A stretch of DNA of 64,000 nucleotides from positions 186,001 to 250,000 of the forward strand of contig JAKTTT010000012.1 in NCBI GenBank assembly GCA_030581615.1, read 5' to 3'. Each line of letters begins with the position of its first letter. The stretch's first letter is position 1. Below are positions 1 through 9,872 of the stretch, in pieces. The notes beneath the pieces were generated by a model, which saw only the letters and a list, made by a program, of their open reading frames with translations, was not told where the DNA came from and did not search any database. The DNA is from Alloascoidea africana (Eukaryota; Ascomycota; Alloascoideomycetes; Alloascoideales; Alloascoideaceae). The position numbers and the translations under genes are program-made.

Positions 1-431
1 TCTTCATGTTCCAGCCTCTTGAAAACTTGGCCTATCTTGGCAACCACAAGGTCATTAACATGTCCAAAACGACTGAAATGAAGCTATGGTGCTGGAGTAG
101 TAGATTTTGGGCCATGTACGTAGTTCTAGAGCTTGTTCGTCTCACGAAAGAGTTTTTCCGTCAGTTTAAAGACCACAAGAAATTCATTCCTTTCAGAGGG
201 AACAATGGTGTCATGGATCAGGTCAATAAGTCGATGGTTACAATGAGAACCTTGCCCTCTGCTTGGTATACCGATGTAATTGTGAATCTTGCCTATCTCC
301 CCTTAACTGCCCACTGGTCTTGCGAAAAGGGTTTCTTGAGTGATTTTACAGTTGGTGCGCTTGGAGCAACTGCTGCTGCCACTACTGTTGGCCCACAATG
401 GGCGGGAATCGTCAAGGGAAGAAATCTTTAG
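1..431 (+). CDS. PEX11: Peroxisomal membrane protein Pex11, C-terminal part
   Basis: The frame is open from the window edge and ends in TAG at 429-431, so this is the last ~143 residues of a gene that begins upstream. The stretch FQPLENLAYLGNHKVI followed by a W-rich segment and a long amphipathic or hydrophobic tail (DFTVGALGATAAATTVGP) fits the C-terminal half of Pex11. Pex11 is the abundant peroxisomal membrane protein that elongates the membrane before fission and affects medium-chain fatty acid metabolism. The alanine/glycine/threonine-rich hydrophobic segment near the end matches the membrane-associated C-terminus of the family. It is convergent with the gene at 771-1541. Pex11 paralogues (Pex25/Pex27) are the main alternative, but their C-termini are less similar in my judgement. 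The first exon(s) cannot be seen. Confidence 0.8.
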   Translation, partial: FMFQPLENLAYLGNHKVINMSKTTEMKLWCWSSRFWAMYVVLELVRLTKEFFRQFKDHKKFIPFRGNNGVMDQVNKSMVTMRTLPSAWYTDVIVNLAYLPLTAHWSCEKGFLSDFTVGALGATAAATTVGPQWAGIVKGRNL

Positions 432-770
432 GGTTAGCCGTATCAGATCATACCAATGTCTTTGTTCGTTCTCCTATTCCTCATTTCCTTCTCTCTTATC
501 TTTTGTGTTTCATGAAATTCAATGTTATAGTGAGATGTTATCCGGTTATATTTTTATCTTCTGCTTTTATCATGAACTCTTCAAATACTAAATAGTCTAA
601 GAAACAAATCATTCATTCGTTGTTTGATACTTGACAACTACACTTCTATGTGATTATTTTAACATTTATATATTCATAACTCGTATTACACTCTCCTAGA
701 CCAGTAGGAGAAATACCAAGGGGGATTAAAAAAAGGGGTTCCACAGGATTATTTCCTCACGTTTAATCCA
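432..770. other. Convergent intergenic region
   Basis: This is the shared 3' region of two convergent genes. It is AT-rich, with no ATG frame of interest, and presumably holds both polyadenylation signals. I see nothing else in it. Confidence 0.6.
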
Positions 771-1541
771 TTAAAAATCTCTGTTTACCAAAAAATCAGC
801 CTCCTCTAGATCATCATCCGAAGCAGGAGATACAGCAATTGTTGACCTCAACGGAAGCTTGTGGATTGGCCTGTTGCCTACTCGGTCATCCACTACACTT
901 GTATCTTGCATGTTCATTTCTTGAACATCATCGTAACTTCTTTTATTCAATTTTGAAGGAGTAGAAAAAGGTAGTTGCTGCATTCGAAAACTGAATTCAC
1001 CACCAGAGCCAGAGCTTCCAAAGCTTGAACTCATAGAAGATGAGGAATTGTAGACCAATTCAGGAGGAGCAGATATGTGAGAAGGAAGCGGCACTCGTTG
1101 TATTGGTCTGGGCCCACCACTCTGAGGACCGTCTTGTGTGGTATGACATGGTGGCTGTGGTGTTCTATATTGAAAAGTTGACTTGGCCAGAGCTTCAAGA
1201 TACCTCTCGTTTTTATTATCATTATCACCCAAAAAGCTTTGTTTCGTATTCTCTAAATGCGTACGCACATAGTCGTTCTGATACGAGTAAAGAGACGCCG
1301 TATTTCCTCGATTTTCGTAGTTTGATGGGTCTAAAGCAACTGATACTCCCAAGTCATCGTCACCGTTGTTCTTGCTTCCAGTGCGGTATCCTTCAGCTAC
1401 TTTTTGTCGGATTCTCATTCCCAGCATGGAGAGCTGCCTAACATTCTCATAATCTTGGTTATACTTGTATTGATTTCCACCTTCGTCAAAAGATGATTCC
1501 GGTTTCCTCGATATATGTCTTTTCGTGCTGTTTGTCTCCAT
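771..1541 (-). CDS. Dif1/Spd1-like regulator of ribonucleotide reductase
   Basis: This is a 256-residue, Ser/Asn-rich, mostly disordered protein. Residues 37-55 (LSMLGMRIRQKVAEGYRTG) resemble the Hug-type motif of Saccharomyces Dif1 (GMRIRQRVDQGY), which retains or imports the small ribonucleotide reductase subunits in the nucleus. The same short motif marks fungal RNR inhibitors of the Spd1 group. A motif of the form RPIxxxPLxSxI occurs twice, at residues 145 and 224, and the C-terminus is acidic with aromatic residues (LEEADFLVNRDF), as expected for a short RNR-binding tail. It is longer than Dif1 (about 130 aa). By homology it should limit dNTP synthesis outside S phase or damage. The motif match is seen directly; the function is inferred. 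Its promoter carries an imperfect Crt1/Rfx1 X-box, consistent with DNA-damage control. The alternative is an unrelated disordered protein with a chance motif. Confidence 0.6.
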   Translation of the reverse strand: METNSTKRHISRKPESSFDEGGNQYKYNQDYENVRQLSMLGMRIRQKVAEGYRTGSKNNGDDDLGVSVALDPSNYENRGNTASLYSYQNDYVRTHLENTKQSFLGDNDNKNERYLEALAKSTFQYRTPQPPCHTTQDGPQSGGPRPIQRVPLPSHISAPPELVYNSSSSMSSSFGSSGSGGEFSFRMQQLPFSTPSKLNKRSYDDVQEMNMQDTSVVDDRVGNRPIHKLPLRSTIAVSPASDDDLEEADFLVNRDF

Positions 1542-1585
1542 TTCTTTATCCTATGGTGGAGCCAAAAGGGCGAAACTTGCTCGAA

Positions 1586-1673
1586 ATCGCCATTGCTTAT
1601 TAAAATTTACCCGGCGTATCTAACCACGTGCAGATAGTTGCCTGTTTGGGGAAGTATGTTGCTTCATTACCCG
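1586..1673 (-). promoter_or_regulatory. Promoter motif cluster upstream of the Dif1-like gene
   Basis: Within 45-135 bp of the start codon lie four recognisable elements. ATCGCCATTGC at 1586-1596 is an imperfect X-box like the Crt1/Rfx1 sites of RNR and HUG1 genes. TTACCCGG at 1607-1614 and TTACCCG at 1667-1673 are Reb1-type motifs. CACGTG at 1625-1630 is an E-box. The motifs are seen in the sequence; binding is inferred from Saccharomyces consensus sites. Confidence 0.35.
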
Positions 1674-2672
1674 TTTGGGTCGAAATTACATAATCTACCC
1701 AACCATCTTTTGAAAGGTCTACATGAAACCTTTAGGTTTTGAAATAGGTGCCAGACTTTAGAACGTTGAATTAAATCCTTAATCACAATTTTCTTTGAGA
1801 CGACTCAAGGAAGAGGGGTAACTGAGATCAAACAAGTCTTGACATACTCGAATTAGGATGCTTCAATATACATCTTGGTTTAGTTTCCAGTATGCTCCGC
1901 AGACAAGGGGATAAGCGAGGTAGATTAACAACCAGCCCCACCACCCTGTATCTATCGCACATAGGTTGAATCAGCTAACAGAAAAGTTCGCTAAAAATCC
2001 GCCCAGGTAGCTAAATATACACAAGCATACAATGATGATGGATGACAAAGTCGAGAAGGAATTGAACAATAGGAGTCAATAGATTGGGGGGACGAGCACT
2101 AGCAACTGTTTTTGAGTTTTCCTTTTTTCTTACTCCAAATGTCTAGCCTTCAAATTTCCTCTAACTCCTGAACTCTTAAGGCTGTTTTTCCTGGGGTATG
2201 TTTACCAGACATCCTAGTAGACACCTGTTTGATCAATTGGTCAGTCCTCTGAGTGCAACTATCTTCCGAGGACTGGTAAAATGGCTTCTGAAAATCTCTC
2301 TTACGTTCATTCAGTGTAGCCATGTATTCCACGTCGACCCTGTCAATCCTGGTGTTTCTATCGCGCACGATGATAAAGGAAAGCTTCTGAAAAGTTGATC
2401 TTCTTTGTGCGTGCTTGGCTTGGTGTTTAAATACTTGAGTACTCGACTGGTTTTCACACGGTTGGTTGGGTTAGTCAACATGTGGATATCAGAGAGCAAA
2501 GACTGACTCTGGGATTATAGTAGTATAAATTTGAGAGAAATGCCACATTTAGTAGATAGAAGAGCTGAGACATAAATAGACTAGTTCATAGTCATCTACA
2601 GGCTAGCAGTTATTTGCAATAATGTAAATTAAAGCTGTGTATCACATATTAACATTGTAATCAAGTAATAAG
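1674..2672. other. Intergenic region, no supported gene
   Basis: No ATG-started frame is convincing. The minus strand stays open from about 2446 to 2150, and its last ~70 codons read plausibly (charged, ending KTALRVQELEEI), but there is no in-frame ATG near its head and I could not find a paired donor for the possible acceptor at about 2447. It may be an exon of an unrecognised gene or chance. Confidence 0.3.
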
Positions 2673-2806
2673 TGTTAGGACTCAGGTGATATCCATTCCG
2701 GGTAAGCTCGGTTTATAGCTATATAAGTAGTTAGATCCCTATTCTATAGCAATTCAGCAGCTACGTGTGTGAATCACTGACCCCTAGCTCCCTTCCGGAC
2801 CTAACA
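2673..2806 (+). repeat. Solo LTR, 134 bp, short family
   Basis: The ends are TGTTAGG and CCTAACA, a perfect 7-bp inverted pair with the canonical TG...CA of LTRs. ATAAG precedes and ATACG follows, a 5-bp target duplication matching at 4 of 5 positions. A TATATAAG promoter box lies inside, on the plus strand. No internal element sequence adjoins it, so it is a solo LTR left by recombination. It does not align with the LTRs at 4897 or 35181 beyond the termini. It ends 357 bp upstream of tRNA-Thr. Confidence 0.7.
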
Positions 2807-3163
2807 ATACGAGCAGTTTGTAATAGTGATAGGATAGTGCTGGGCTCTTGCATGAAAACTCTAACAAGAGCTGTTTTCTTCTAAACAAATACTTTACTTG
2901 TGCCTTGTGTCATATGTCAATAACTTTAGATAAGTCCATTCAAATGTTGTTTCTTTCACAAAATGCTTTATTCTGGTTCTGGTAAAAGAGATGAACATAG
3001 TTTTGTTGGGTACTTTGCTTAGACAGAAAAGAAATGGAACATTTATAGGTTCATAACGATCAAACCTACAAATTTAAACTATTTATAACACTGCCGTAGG
3101 AACTTTAAAACCATTTGCATTTTGGATTCTCTATTTGTGCAGATTTTTAAATTCAAAAGATCA

Positions 3164-3236
3164 GCCTTGATGGCCAAGTTGGTAAGGCGTATCACTAGTA
3201 ATGATAAGATCGTCGGTTCGACTCCGGCTCGAGGCA
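3164..3236 (+). tRNA. tRNA-Thr(AGT)
   Basis: The 73-nt gene folds as a standard cloverleaf. The acceptor is GCCTTGA/TCGAGGC, the D arm contains the A box TGGCCAAGTTGG, the anticodon stem is TATCA/TGATA around loop CTAGTAA (anticodon AGT), and the T arm is GTCGG-TTCGACT-CCGGC with a good B box. The discriminator is A. An AATTTTT Pol III terminator follows. No intron is present. Read as IGU, it decodes ACU and ACC. Confidence 0.94.
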
Positions 3237-4896
3237 AATTTTTGACTGATATTGGCTCCATAATCATTTTTACACTTGAATAATAAATGTCTATCAAGTA
3301 GTTACTGTATGTCTGATAATTTTGAATGTTCATATTTATCCAGTATACCTTCGTTTGATTTATCACTCCTTCAGTTGTTTTTCTCCGTGGCTTGGCTGAT
3401 GTTGAATAATGAATCAAGAAATAGGAATGACTCTGTGGCCACCATTAAACAAAGATGCTCTCCTGAGGTATGAATTCAGCAATAATGTTTCTTTTAAATT
3501 TAGACTAGTTTAAAGAAGTCTCTTTCATTTTAGATTGCAAATTTTATAATCTCCTAAGCATCTTTGATTTTTTGATTTGAAAAATTTGGTAAGATTCAAG
3601 TTAAACTTCATAAAACGCCGTCTCGTAAGCGGTAGAACACAGATCCAAGCGTAATCTAACACATTTCATAGGTTTCTAAAAATCACGATCTCTTTAAACA
3701 ACGATTTTAGAATTACGCAAGCAGAGTCTTCTTTCTGAGCCATAAAGGGTTAACAAATGAACAAGGAGCTCTCAAGGGAGTTTTCCAAGAATCCATTTTT
3801 TTGCAATCATTAAAATCAATGGGATATTGTGCTGCGTTTTTGTAGATTTTTTCATTGGGTTGTACTGATCATCTTTTCTCTGGTCAAAACAAAGCATGTC
3901 TTTAAACCTGTGAGTATTCAGACTTGAAGCTTCATTCTGAAGAACTGCTCCTTTGAGAAAATGATTATTGGATCACTGCGGCATAAAACGCAAGGGAAAG
4001 TACAGATAATTATAGAAAACTAAAACCACTTGCTGGGACAATATTTACTTCCAACTGATCGAATTTACGTTGCTGGTTCCATCAGGTTCGAGTCAAGGAT
4101 TTTATTTGAGATACAATGGTTTATGCAAAACTGATTTTCCTCACAATATCAATAAACCTCTTCTACAGTAACCAAAAACCAGACCGTATCTTGCATTAAT
4201 TCAATTGAAAAACATAACAGGTAGTGAAAGCTGATAAGAGAAGATTTACTCTAGCCACTGAGAATAAGCTTTTTTGAGCTCTATCTGATTTCGGCTTTTA
4301 GCCCCTGCATTAAAACTAACAGTGATCGTCACAACCTTTCCTTCTGAAAATGTAAAGAGAGGGTCCTCTTGTATGAGCTGGGGTAGTTCACTTTGAATGC
4401 TTATCTTGATTCCAACACAGAGAAAATGGAAACATGGTCTGGAATTAGATTAAATACTATGTTGGCTAACTGCAAGCGCTGAAGAGTGCATCGGTTAAAA
4501 AACTACCGAGATAAATTGATCATAAAGTTAATAACAAATGAAAGCTAGAAAACGACTAGTCATTCACCTAAATGCTCTTCTGCACTTGCGACTATTCTTC
4601 TCCCAGAACCCCAAAACAATTTAATTATTTGGCATAATTGGGTAGTAATTCATGGATAACCTTGCTTTGTGTCATTCTAAATACCTTTGCCAGGCCGTAT
4701 GTAAACTGGAATTTATGCCAAAGTTCCAAACTATATAGGCAATGTATGTATCCAAAGAACCAGATACTTTAGATAAACTCGAAAATAACTTCTGGTTTCA
4801 CATGTTGTGCTATACGGCGTTATTGATTTGTTAAGTTAGTATTTAACCAAGTGTCTATAATTTTAGACATGCCTCAGTGGGAGACGATTTACTATC
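3237..4896. other. Intergenic region without recognisable content
   Basis: About 1.7 kb of AT-rich DNA between tRNA-Thr and the next LTR. I see only short chance frames on both strands and no RNA gene. A B-box-like GGTTCGAGTC at 4085-4094 lacks flanking stems. Confidence 0.5.
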
Positions 4897-5041
4897 GGTT
4901 AGCCTTGGATGCGTGATCTCCTCACTCTCCAGTAGTGAGGCTTAGATAGGTTTATATAAGTAGTCCATCTGTTCCCCCTTATGGGGAGGAATCAACGATT
5001 CTAGGGTTGTTTGTAGCCTCTCACCTTCTCAAACCCTTACC
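4897..5041 (+). repeat. Solo LTR, family A (145 bp)
   Basis: It aligns end to end with the LTR at 35181-35326 (about 18 differences over 146 bp by my count) and with the reverse-oriented LTR at 27106-27242. It has an internal TATATAAG box and an internal hairpin of the form CCTCACT...AGTGAGG. CTATC precedes and CAATC follows, consistent with an eroded 5-bp target duplication. The terminal bases are worn, so it is older than the 35181 copy. No internal element sequence adjoins it. Confidence 0.75.
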
Positions 5042-5314
5042 CAATCCCTTAGAAAGCTTTACTTGACCAAAATTCGAGGACAAAGCAGTAGAATATAATT
5101 TACAAAAGAGCGCTCAATTTTAGCAGCTCCCAATTATAAGCGTTTAAAGAATAAGCTTAAATTTAATCCAGAAAAAAGTTTATTGCATCTGAACATTCAA
5201 GAGTATGCTTGTTGTTCCCTTGTTTTTGGCATAGAAATGTTTGATCCAGCTCGCTTAATTCCAAAAACACCGAAATACTTTAGAGAGAATCATGTATATC
5301 TGTAATACTATTAG

Positions 5315-5456
5315 CTAATGTCCCCCTTTGATAAATAACTCTTGAGATGGCATTGTCTCTGGTGGTTTTGAATATGCGGCACTATGAGCCGTAAGCTCCT
5401 GCATCTCATGCATCTTATTGGTAAGATCGTTTTCAAGTTGCACCTTTACACGAGAT
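5315..5456 (-). other. Possible terminal exon of a small spliced gene
   Basis: On the minus strand a strong acceptor (TTTTTGTTTCAG, ending at 5457) opens a frame of about 46 residues that starts SRVKVQLENDLTNKMHEMQEL and ends SQELFIKGGH before a TAG. The composition (amphipathic helix, then a short polar tail) looks protein-like. The frame also extends back to an ATG at 5606-5608 (97 residues), but that extension reads poorly. I could not find an upstream donor in the right phase. I do not recognise a family. Transcript data would settle it. Confidence 0.22.
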
Positions 5457-6234
5457 CTGAAACAAAAATAAATCGCATAATATCCGCGGCATCGCCTTGC
5501 CATTAATTCCGGAATATATGATGCCGTGGAAGAACTGTCGTGCTTGTTCGCACTATGTCGATATGTACTAAGACTAACTGTAATGCTTAGCGCGTGTAGC
5601 AGATGCATGATAAGAGTTTTTGCATTGATACGGAAAGCTTGGCAGACTAGATCTGTAGGCTAAGACCATATACCTACTCTTAAAATGAATCCCATTTCCT
5701 AAATGATTGTAACGGTAATTCAGTATTATCTGACACAATGCTTCTACCAAAATCTCTCACAAATTTGACATGACAATAATGCTACAACTATTTTGGATTT
5801 CCTATTGAATAAAAGTGAGCGGTGTGGTACTCCACATTTTGAACTTGCTGTTCGAACTCAACAAGATCAATCGTAAGAGCCATGCCAAAAGATAAGCTTA
5901 ATTTTATATGGAGCGGATTTTCTGTTTAGGGTTGTACGTCTTGGAGCTAAAGTTTATAAAGAGAAATGCCGCTCTGTTTATTGGTTTATTCATTTACTAC
6001 CAGTCGCAGTTCTATGATGCCCCCCTGTTAGGCTTTTTATGTCTCTTTTTAAGTTGCTTTTATTTGGATCTTTCTGATCTTATTAGACACGCTGATATAT
6101 AAATTAGCAAAAGTTCGAGATTTCTCAGAGAAAAAGAGAGGTTTGCAGGGAAGCATCTTCTGGGAATGAGCACTTGATTCTTCTGAATAGAAACTTGATC
6201 ACAGCATTTTCCATTCGGTTTCAATCGACACATA
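5457..6234. other. Upstream region of the OPT transporter gene
   Basis: AT-rich upstream DNA. Short frames here do not resemble proteins. No motif beyond generic AT-rich promoter sequence is supported. Confidence 0.4.
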
Positions 6235-8820
6235 ATGGTATCTGAGAAGGTGACCGATAACAATTCTTCGGAGCTCAAAGGCTCTGAGTCTGATTCTAAT
6301 AATGAACATGAGGTTGGGAAGGGCGAGATTATATTCAGTGAAAGCACTCTTGACTGGAATAAGGAAAAGAAAGATAGATTTGCATCAAGGCTTACTGAGA
6401 ATGATCGAGTTTTGGAAGATGAGCTTCCTCCTCAGGTGAAATACATGTACGAAAAAGTCGAAGAGATGTCATCAGAACATGCTTTTGAGGTATTGAAGAA
6501 GGCCATTGAAGAATTTGAAGGCGATCCAAACTTTCCAATTGATGCTTACGACAAGATTATTTTATTGGTTCAAGGGAGGGATAATTACCCAGAACCAGAA
6601 TCATATGATTTTGATTTAAGAATGGAAGCGGCCATCATCTATTACTACTCTCCATATCAGGAAGTCAGATCTATGACAGATCCATACGATGATCCAGATA
6701 CTCCAGTCGAAACCGTTAGAGTTTATGTCATGTCTATCGCCTTTACTGCTATATGTTGTTTTGCTTATCAGTATTTCTACCATAGGTTCCCTTCGATCTC
6801 GGTACCTTCAACATTGATCATTATTTTTGAGTGGATAATTGGTGAGGCCTGGGCCAAATTCATGCCAGAGTGGGAAATTACCGTGTGGGGGCGGACATTT
6901 AAACTGAACCCTGGACCATACACCTTCAAAGAACAGATGTTTGGAAGCCTGATTTTGAGGAATTCTTCGTTGTATACTACAACAAGCAACTTTCCAGTGG
7001 ATATTATGCCCATGTTTTATGGAAACGATTGGGCAAAGAGCAGAGGCTACCAGTACCTTCTCACCTTTTCCACTGAATTTATCGGGTATGGAATTGCTGG
7101 ATTGTTTAGAAGAATTCTCGTGTACCCTGTCAGAATGATGTATCCTTCAGCAGTCCCCAGTATTGCCATTGTCAAAACTTTGTTAGAGCCAGGAGTACAG
7201 CAAAACATCCACGGCTGGACTATATCTCGAATGAGATTTTTCTGGTATACATTTGCAATTTCTTGGGTTTGGTACTGGTTTCCAAACTATATCGCCAACT
7301 TTATCATGTTCTTCAATTGGACAACTTGGATAAAGCCTGATAACATTAATCTCGCCGCCATGACAGGTACCATCTCGGGGTTGGGAATTAACCCGGTGCC
7401 TACGCTTGACTGGACCAGTTACATCGGTAGTTATACTCCATTCTTTACAGCTACAAACTCTTTTATTGGAGCTGTATTGGGCGCCGCAGTATTAATTCCA
7501 GCACTCTTTTACACCAACTACTACTGGTCCGCATATCTTCCTATAAACACAGGTACTGTTATGACCAACAACAATACAGCATTCCAGGTAACACATGTCT
7601 TAACTAATGGCTTGCTGGATGAAGATAAGTACCAGAAGTACTCTCCTCCATTTTATTCTGCGGGAAGTTTGATCACGTATGGTGCATTTTTTGCTTTGTA
7701 TCCATTCACATGGATTCAAGTCATTGGTTCAAACTGGAAAACAATTGTCTTCTGTGTCACCGATCTGTACAAACATTTAAGACATCCACGTATGGGATTT
7801 TATGAAGGACTCGATGACCCATACACTAGAAAGATGAAAAAGTACAAAGAGGTCCCACATTGGTGGTTTTTGGTGCTTCTTGTAATTTCATTGGTTTTTG
7901 GTATTCTGGCGGTTGAATGTTATCCAACCGAAACACCTGTTTGGGGTATTTTCTTTGCTGTTGGGATTAACTTGGCATTTTTTATCCCACTTCAAGTTCT
8001 CCTGGCTGTTACCGGAACTACATTCGGTCTTAATGTGCTAGTTGAGATCATATATGGGTATGCTAATCCCGGAAACGGTGGTGCTCTTAATATCATCAAA
8101 TGCTATGGTTATCAAGTTGATGGGCAAGCTCAAGGATATGTTGAAAATTTGAAGATTGGCCACTACGTGAAAATTCCACCAAGGGCTCAGTTCAGGGGTC
8201 AATGTATTACTCTGGTTGTCCACATTCTTGTTGTTGTAGCTATGGTTAACTGGCAGATCGAGACTACGCCCGATTTCTGTGTTCTCTACTCTAAAGAGAG
8301 ATTTTGGTGTTATGGAGCAAGAACGTTTTATACCGCTTCTGTTTTCTGGGGTGTTATTGGCCCGAAGAGAGTCTTTAGTGGGCTTTATCCAACATTGAGG
8401 TGGACGTTTTTGATTGGAGCTGTCATGGGAGTGGTGTGTATGTTGATTGGTAGATTCTTCCCAAGAAAGTCTCGCTTTTTCCAGCCTTCGGTTATGCTCA
8501 TCGGACTTCTCAGCTTTGCTCCTGGTGGACTCGATGGCCCGCTAACCAGTTTTTACTCTTCTTTTGCTTGCATGTTTTGGATCAAGAGGTATTATCCCGC
8601 TTTTTGGGATAAATATAACTATGTGTTTTCGGCAGCCCTTTCAGGAGGGGTTGGTGTATCGCAGTTCATTCAATATTGGGCCGTTCAATACAAGGCGAAG
8701 AACATCGATTGGTGGGGAAACAGCGTTTCATATGCTGGGCTAGACGGTACGGGAGATACGGCAAGATTGCCTATTCCCGAGAAAGGATATTTCGGTCCTG
8801 ATTTTGGCCATTTCCCCTAG
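6235..8820 (+). CDS. OPT-family oligopeptide transporter
   Basis: An intronless 861-residue plasma-membrane transporter, the usual length for fungal OPT proteins. The first ~165 residues are acidic and cytosolic, followed by about 12-16 hydrophobic segments. Family landmarks are visible: NPGPYTFKEQMF at about residue 225, the loop DDPYTRKMKKYKEVPHWW, GYANPGNGG in the central membrane part, and KIPPR at about residue 646 in the segment GYVENLKIGHYVKIPPR. OPT proteins take up tetra- and pentapeptides, glutathione or peptide-bound metals by proton symport. Saccharomyces has OPT1/HGT1 and OPT2, and I cannot decide which is closer. The ATG at 6235 is the first in frame and is preceded by an A-rich context. 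The family assignment is seen from motifs; the substrate is inference. Confidence 0.95.
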   Translation: MVSEKVTDNNSSELKGSESDSNNEHEVGKGEIIFSESTLDWNKEKKDRFASRLTENDRVLEDELPPQVKYMYEKVEEMSSEHAFEVLKKAIEEFEGDPNFPIDAYDKIILLVQGRDNYPEPESYDFDLRMEAAIIYYYSPYQEVRSMTDPYDDPDTPVETVRVYVMSIAFTAICCFAYQYFYHRFPSISVPSTLIIIFEWIIGEAWAKFMPEWEITVWGRTFKLNPGPYTFKEQMFGSLILRNSSLYTTTSNFPVDIMPMFYGNDWAKSRGYQYLLTFSTEFIGYGIAGLFRRILVYPVRMMYPSAVPSIAIVKTLLEPGVQQNIHGWTISRMRFFWYTFAISWVWYWFPNYIANFIMFFNWTTWIKPDNINLAAMTGTISGLGINPVPTLDWTSYIGSYTPFFTATNSFIGAVLGAAVLIPALFYTNYYWSAYLPINTGTVMTNNNTAFQVTHVLTNGLLDEDKYQKYSPPFYSAGSLITYGAFFALYPFTWIQVIGSNWKTIVFCVTDLYKHLRHPRMGFYEGLDDPYTRKMKKYKEVPHWWFLVLLVISLVFGILAVECYPTETPVWGIFFAVGINLAFFIPLQVLLAVTGTTFGLNVLVEIIYGYANPGNGGALNIIKCYGYQVDGQAQGYVENLKIGHYVKIPPRAQFRGQCITLVVHILVVVAMVNWQIETTPDFCVLYSKERFWCYGARTFYTASVFWGVIGPKRVFSGLYPTLRWTFLIGAVMGVVCMLIGRFFPRKSRFFQPSVMLIGLLSFAPGGLDGPLTSFYSSFACMFWIKRYYPAFWDKYNYVFSAALSGGVGVSQFIQYWAVQYKAKNIDWWGNSVSYAGLDGTGDTARLPIPEKGYFGPDFGHFP

Positions 8821-9872
8821 TGTAATTGTTGTTTTCTGTTTTCTCTTTTGCGCGTTGTGTGCGATGAAAGATCAATTAGATGTGTTTTCTGTTGTTATTG
8901 AGTTGAATTGATATGTTATTAAATGCCAATGAGGATTTTGATGTGTTTTGTTACTCTTCGGGTTTTCTACTCTAGGACATTTGTAGAACAGATTTTGGAT
9001 TTCAGACACACCAACGTAGACTGTATTCGCGTTCTTTATGCGCAGAAAGAACACAAGTTAAGGTACAGTGAAAAACCCGAACCTTTCAGATTTGCCTAAA
9101 AAAATGAAATGAATTTTTGTATGGCCAGGCCATCCAGCCCTATTCTCGTTTATTTTCTTCTGGTCCTCAAAACAAGCATCAACAAATGAATGCAGAAAAT
9201 TCGGATGAAGTTTTCATTCACAACAATAATTATTTCAGTTCATATTGTAATTTGCACACCTGCTTCTCTGATCACTCGATTAAATCCACTAGTTCTAAAC
9301 AGGCGATGTGACTGTTAAGCCAAGCATCGCTAAATTGAACAATTACAAATCCCTTGTTGAGGGAAAATCCCAATTTTATTATTAGGTAAGAGTGTCTTGG
9401 CCATATCTGGAGGAATGCAAAGCCAAAATACAGGTAGTAAGCACGAGTTAGCAGTTTACTGTTTTTTTTCTTGATTCTCACTACTTTACTTTAGCTTGGT
9501 GTAGGAGAACCGCAATGTTTTCTCAAGTCAACGGGCATTTATGATTTTCTATTGTTTCCAATTTTGTTTTCCCGGGGCGACTCATCTCAAACAAGCACAC
9601 TTAATGGGTGGTGTTTGTCTGAGTCCTCGAGCCAACCAACCTAGAACTCTGCCAACAATAGGAAAAAAGGATCTGGGATTCTCTTTACTTTTCCTCAAAT
9701 TGGAGATACCACGTGTACCTGAGAGTGGCATTATTGACTAGCTTATGGAGAGAAAGGCTAGTCAATATTTCAGATCCGCTGTCACTGTTTGGAGTATATA
9801 ACCAGGGCATATCTTCTCATTTAATGCTACATTCAACACAGCTCATCTCAATCACTCGCTAGCTAATTAATT
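8821..9872. other. Intergenic and promoter region upstream of the GPI protein gene
   Basis: About 1 kb with no supported gene. The last 170 bp hold recognisable promoter elements, listed separately. The remainder is AT-rich with short chance frames only. Confidence 0.5.
9710..9801 (+). promoter_or_regulatory. E-box, 10-bp inverted repeat and TATA box
   Basis: Upstream of the GPI-protein start at 9873 are CACGTG at 9710-9715, a perfect inverted repeat ATTGACTAGC (9733-9742) / GCTAGTCAAT (9757-9766) with a 14-nt spacer, and TATATAA at 9795-9801. The TATA box is about 75 bp from the ATG, normal for a regulated yeast gene. The inverted repeat could be a site for a dimeric regulator; no known factor is assigned. 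Confidence 0.45.

Noticed and set aside
2150-2446. Minus-strand open stretch as an exon
   Set aside because: Protein-like end, but no start, no donor in phase and no recognisable family. Mentioned in the intergenic note only.
4085-4094. GGTTCGAGTC as a possible tRNA B box
   Set aside because: No T-stem pairing, no A box and no acceptor stem around it.
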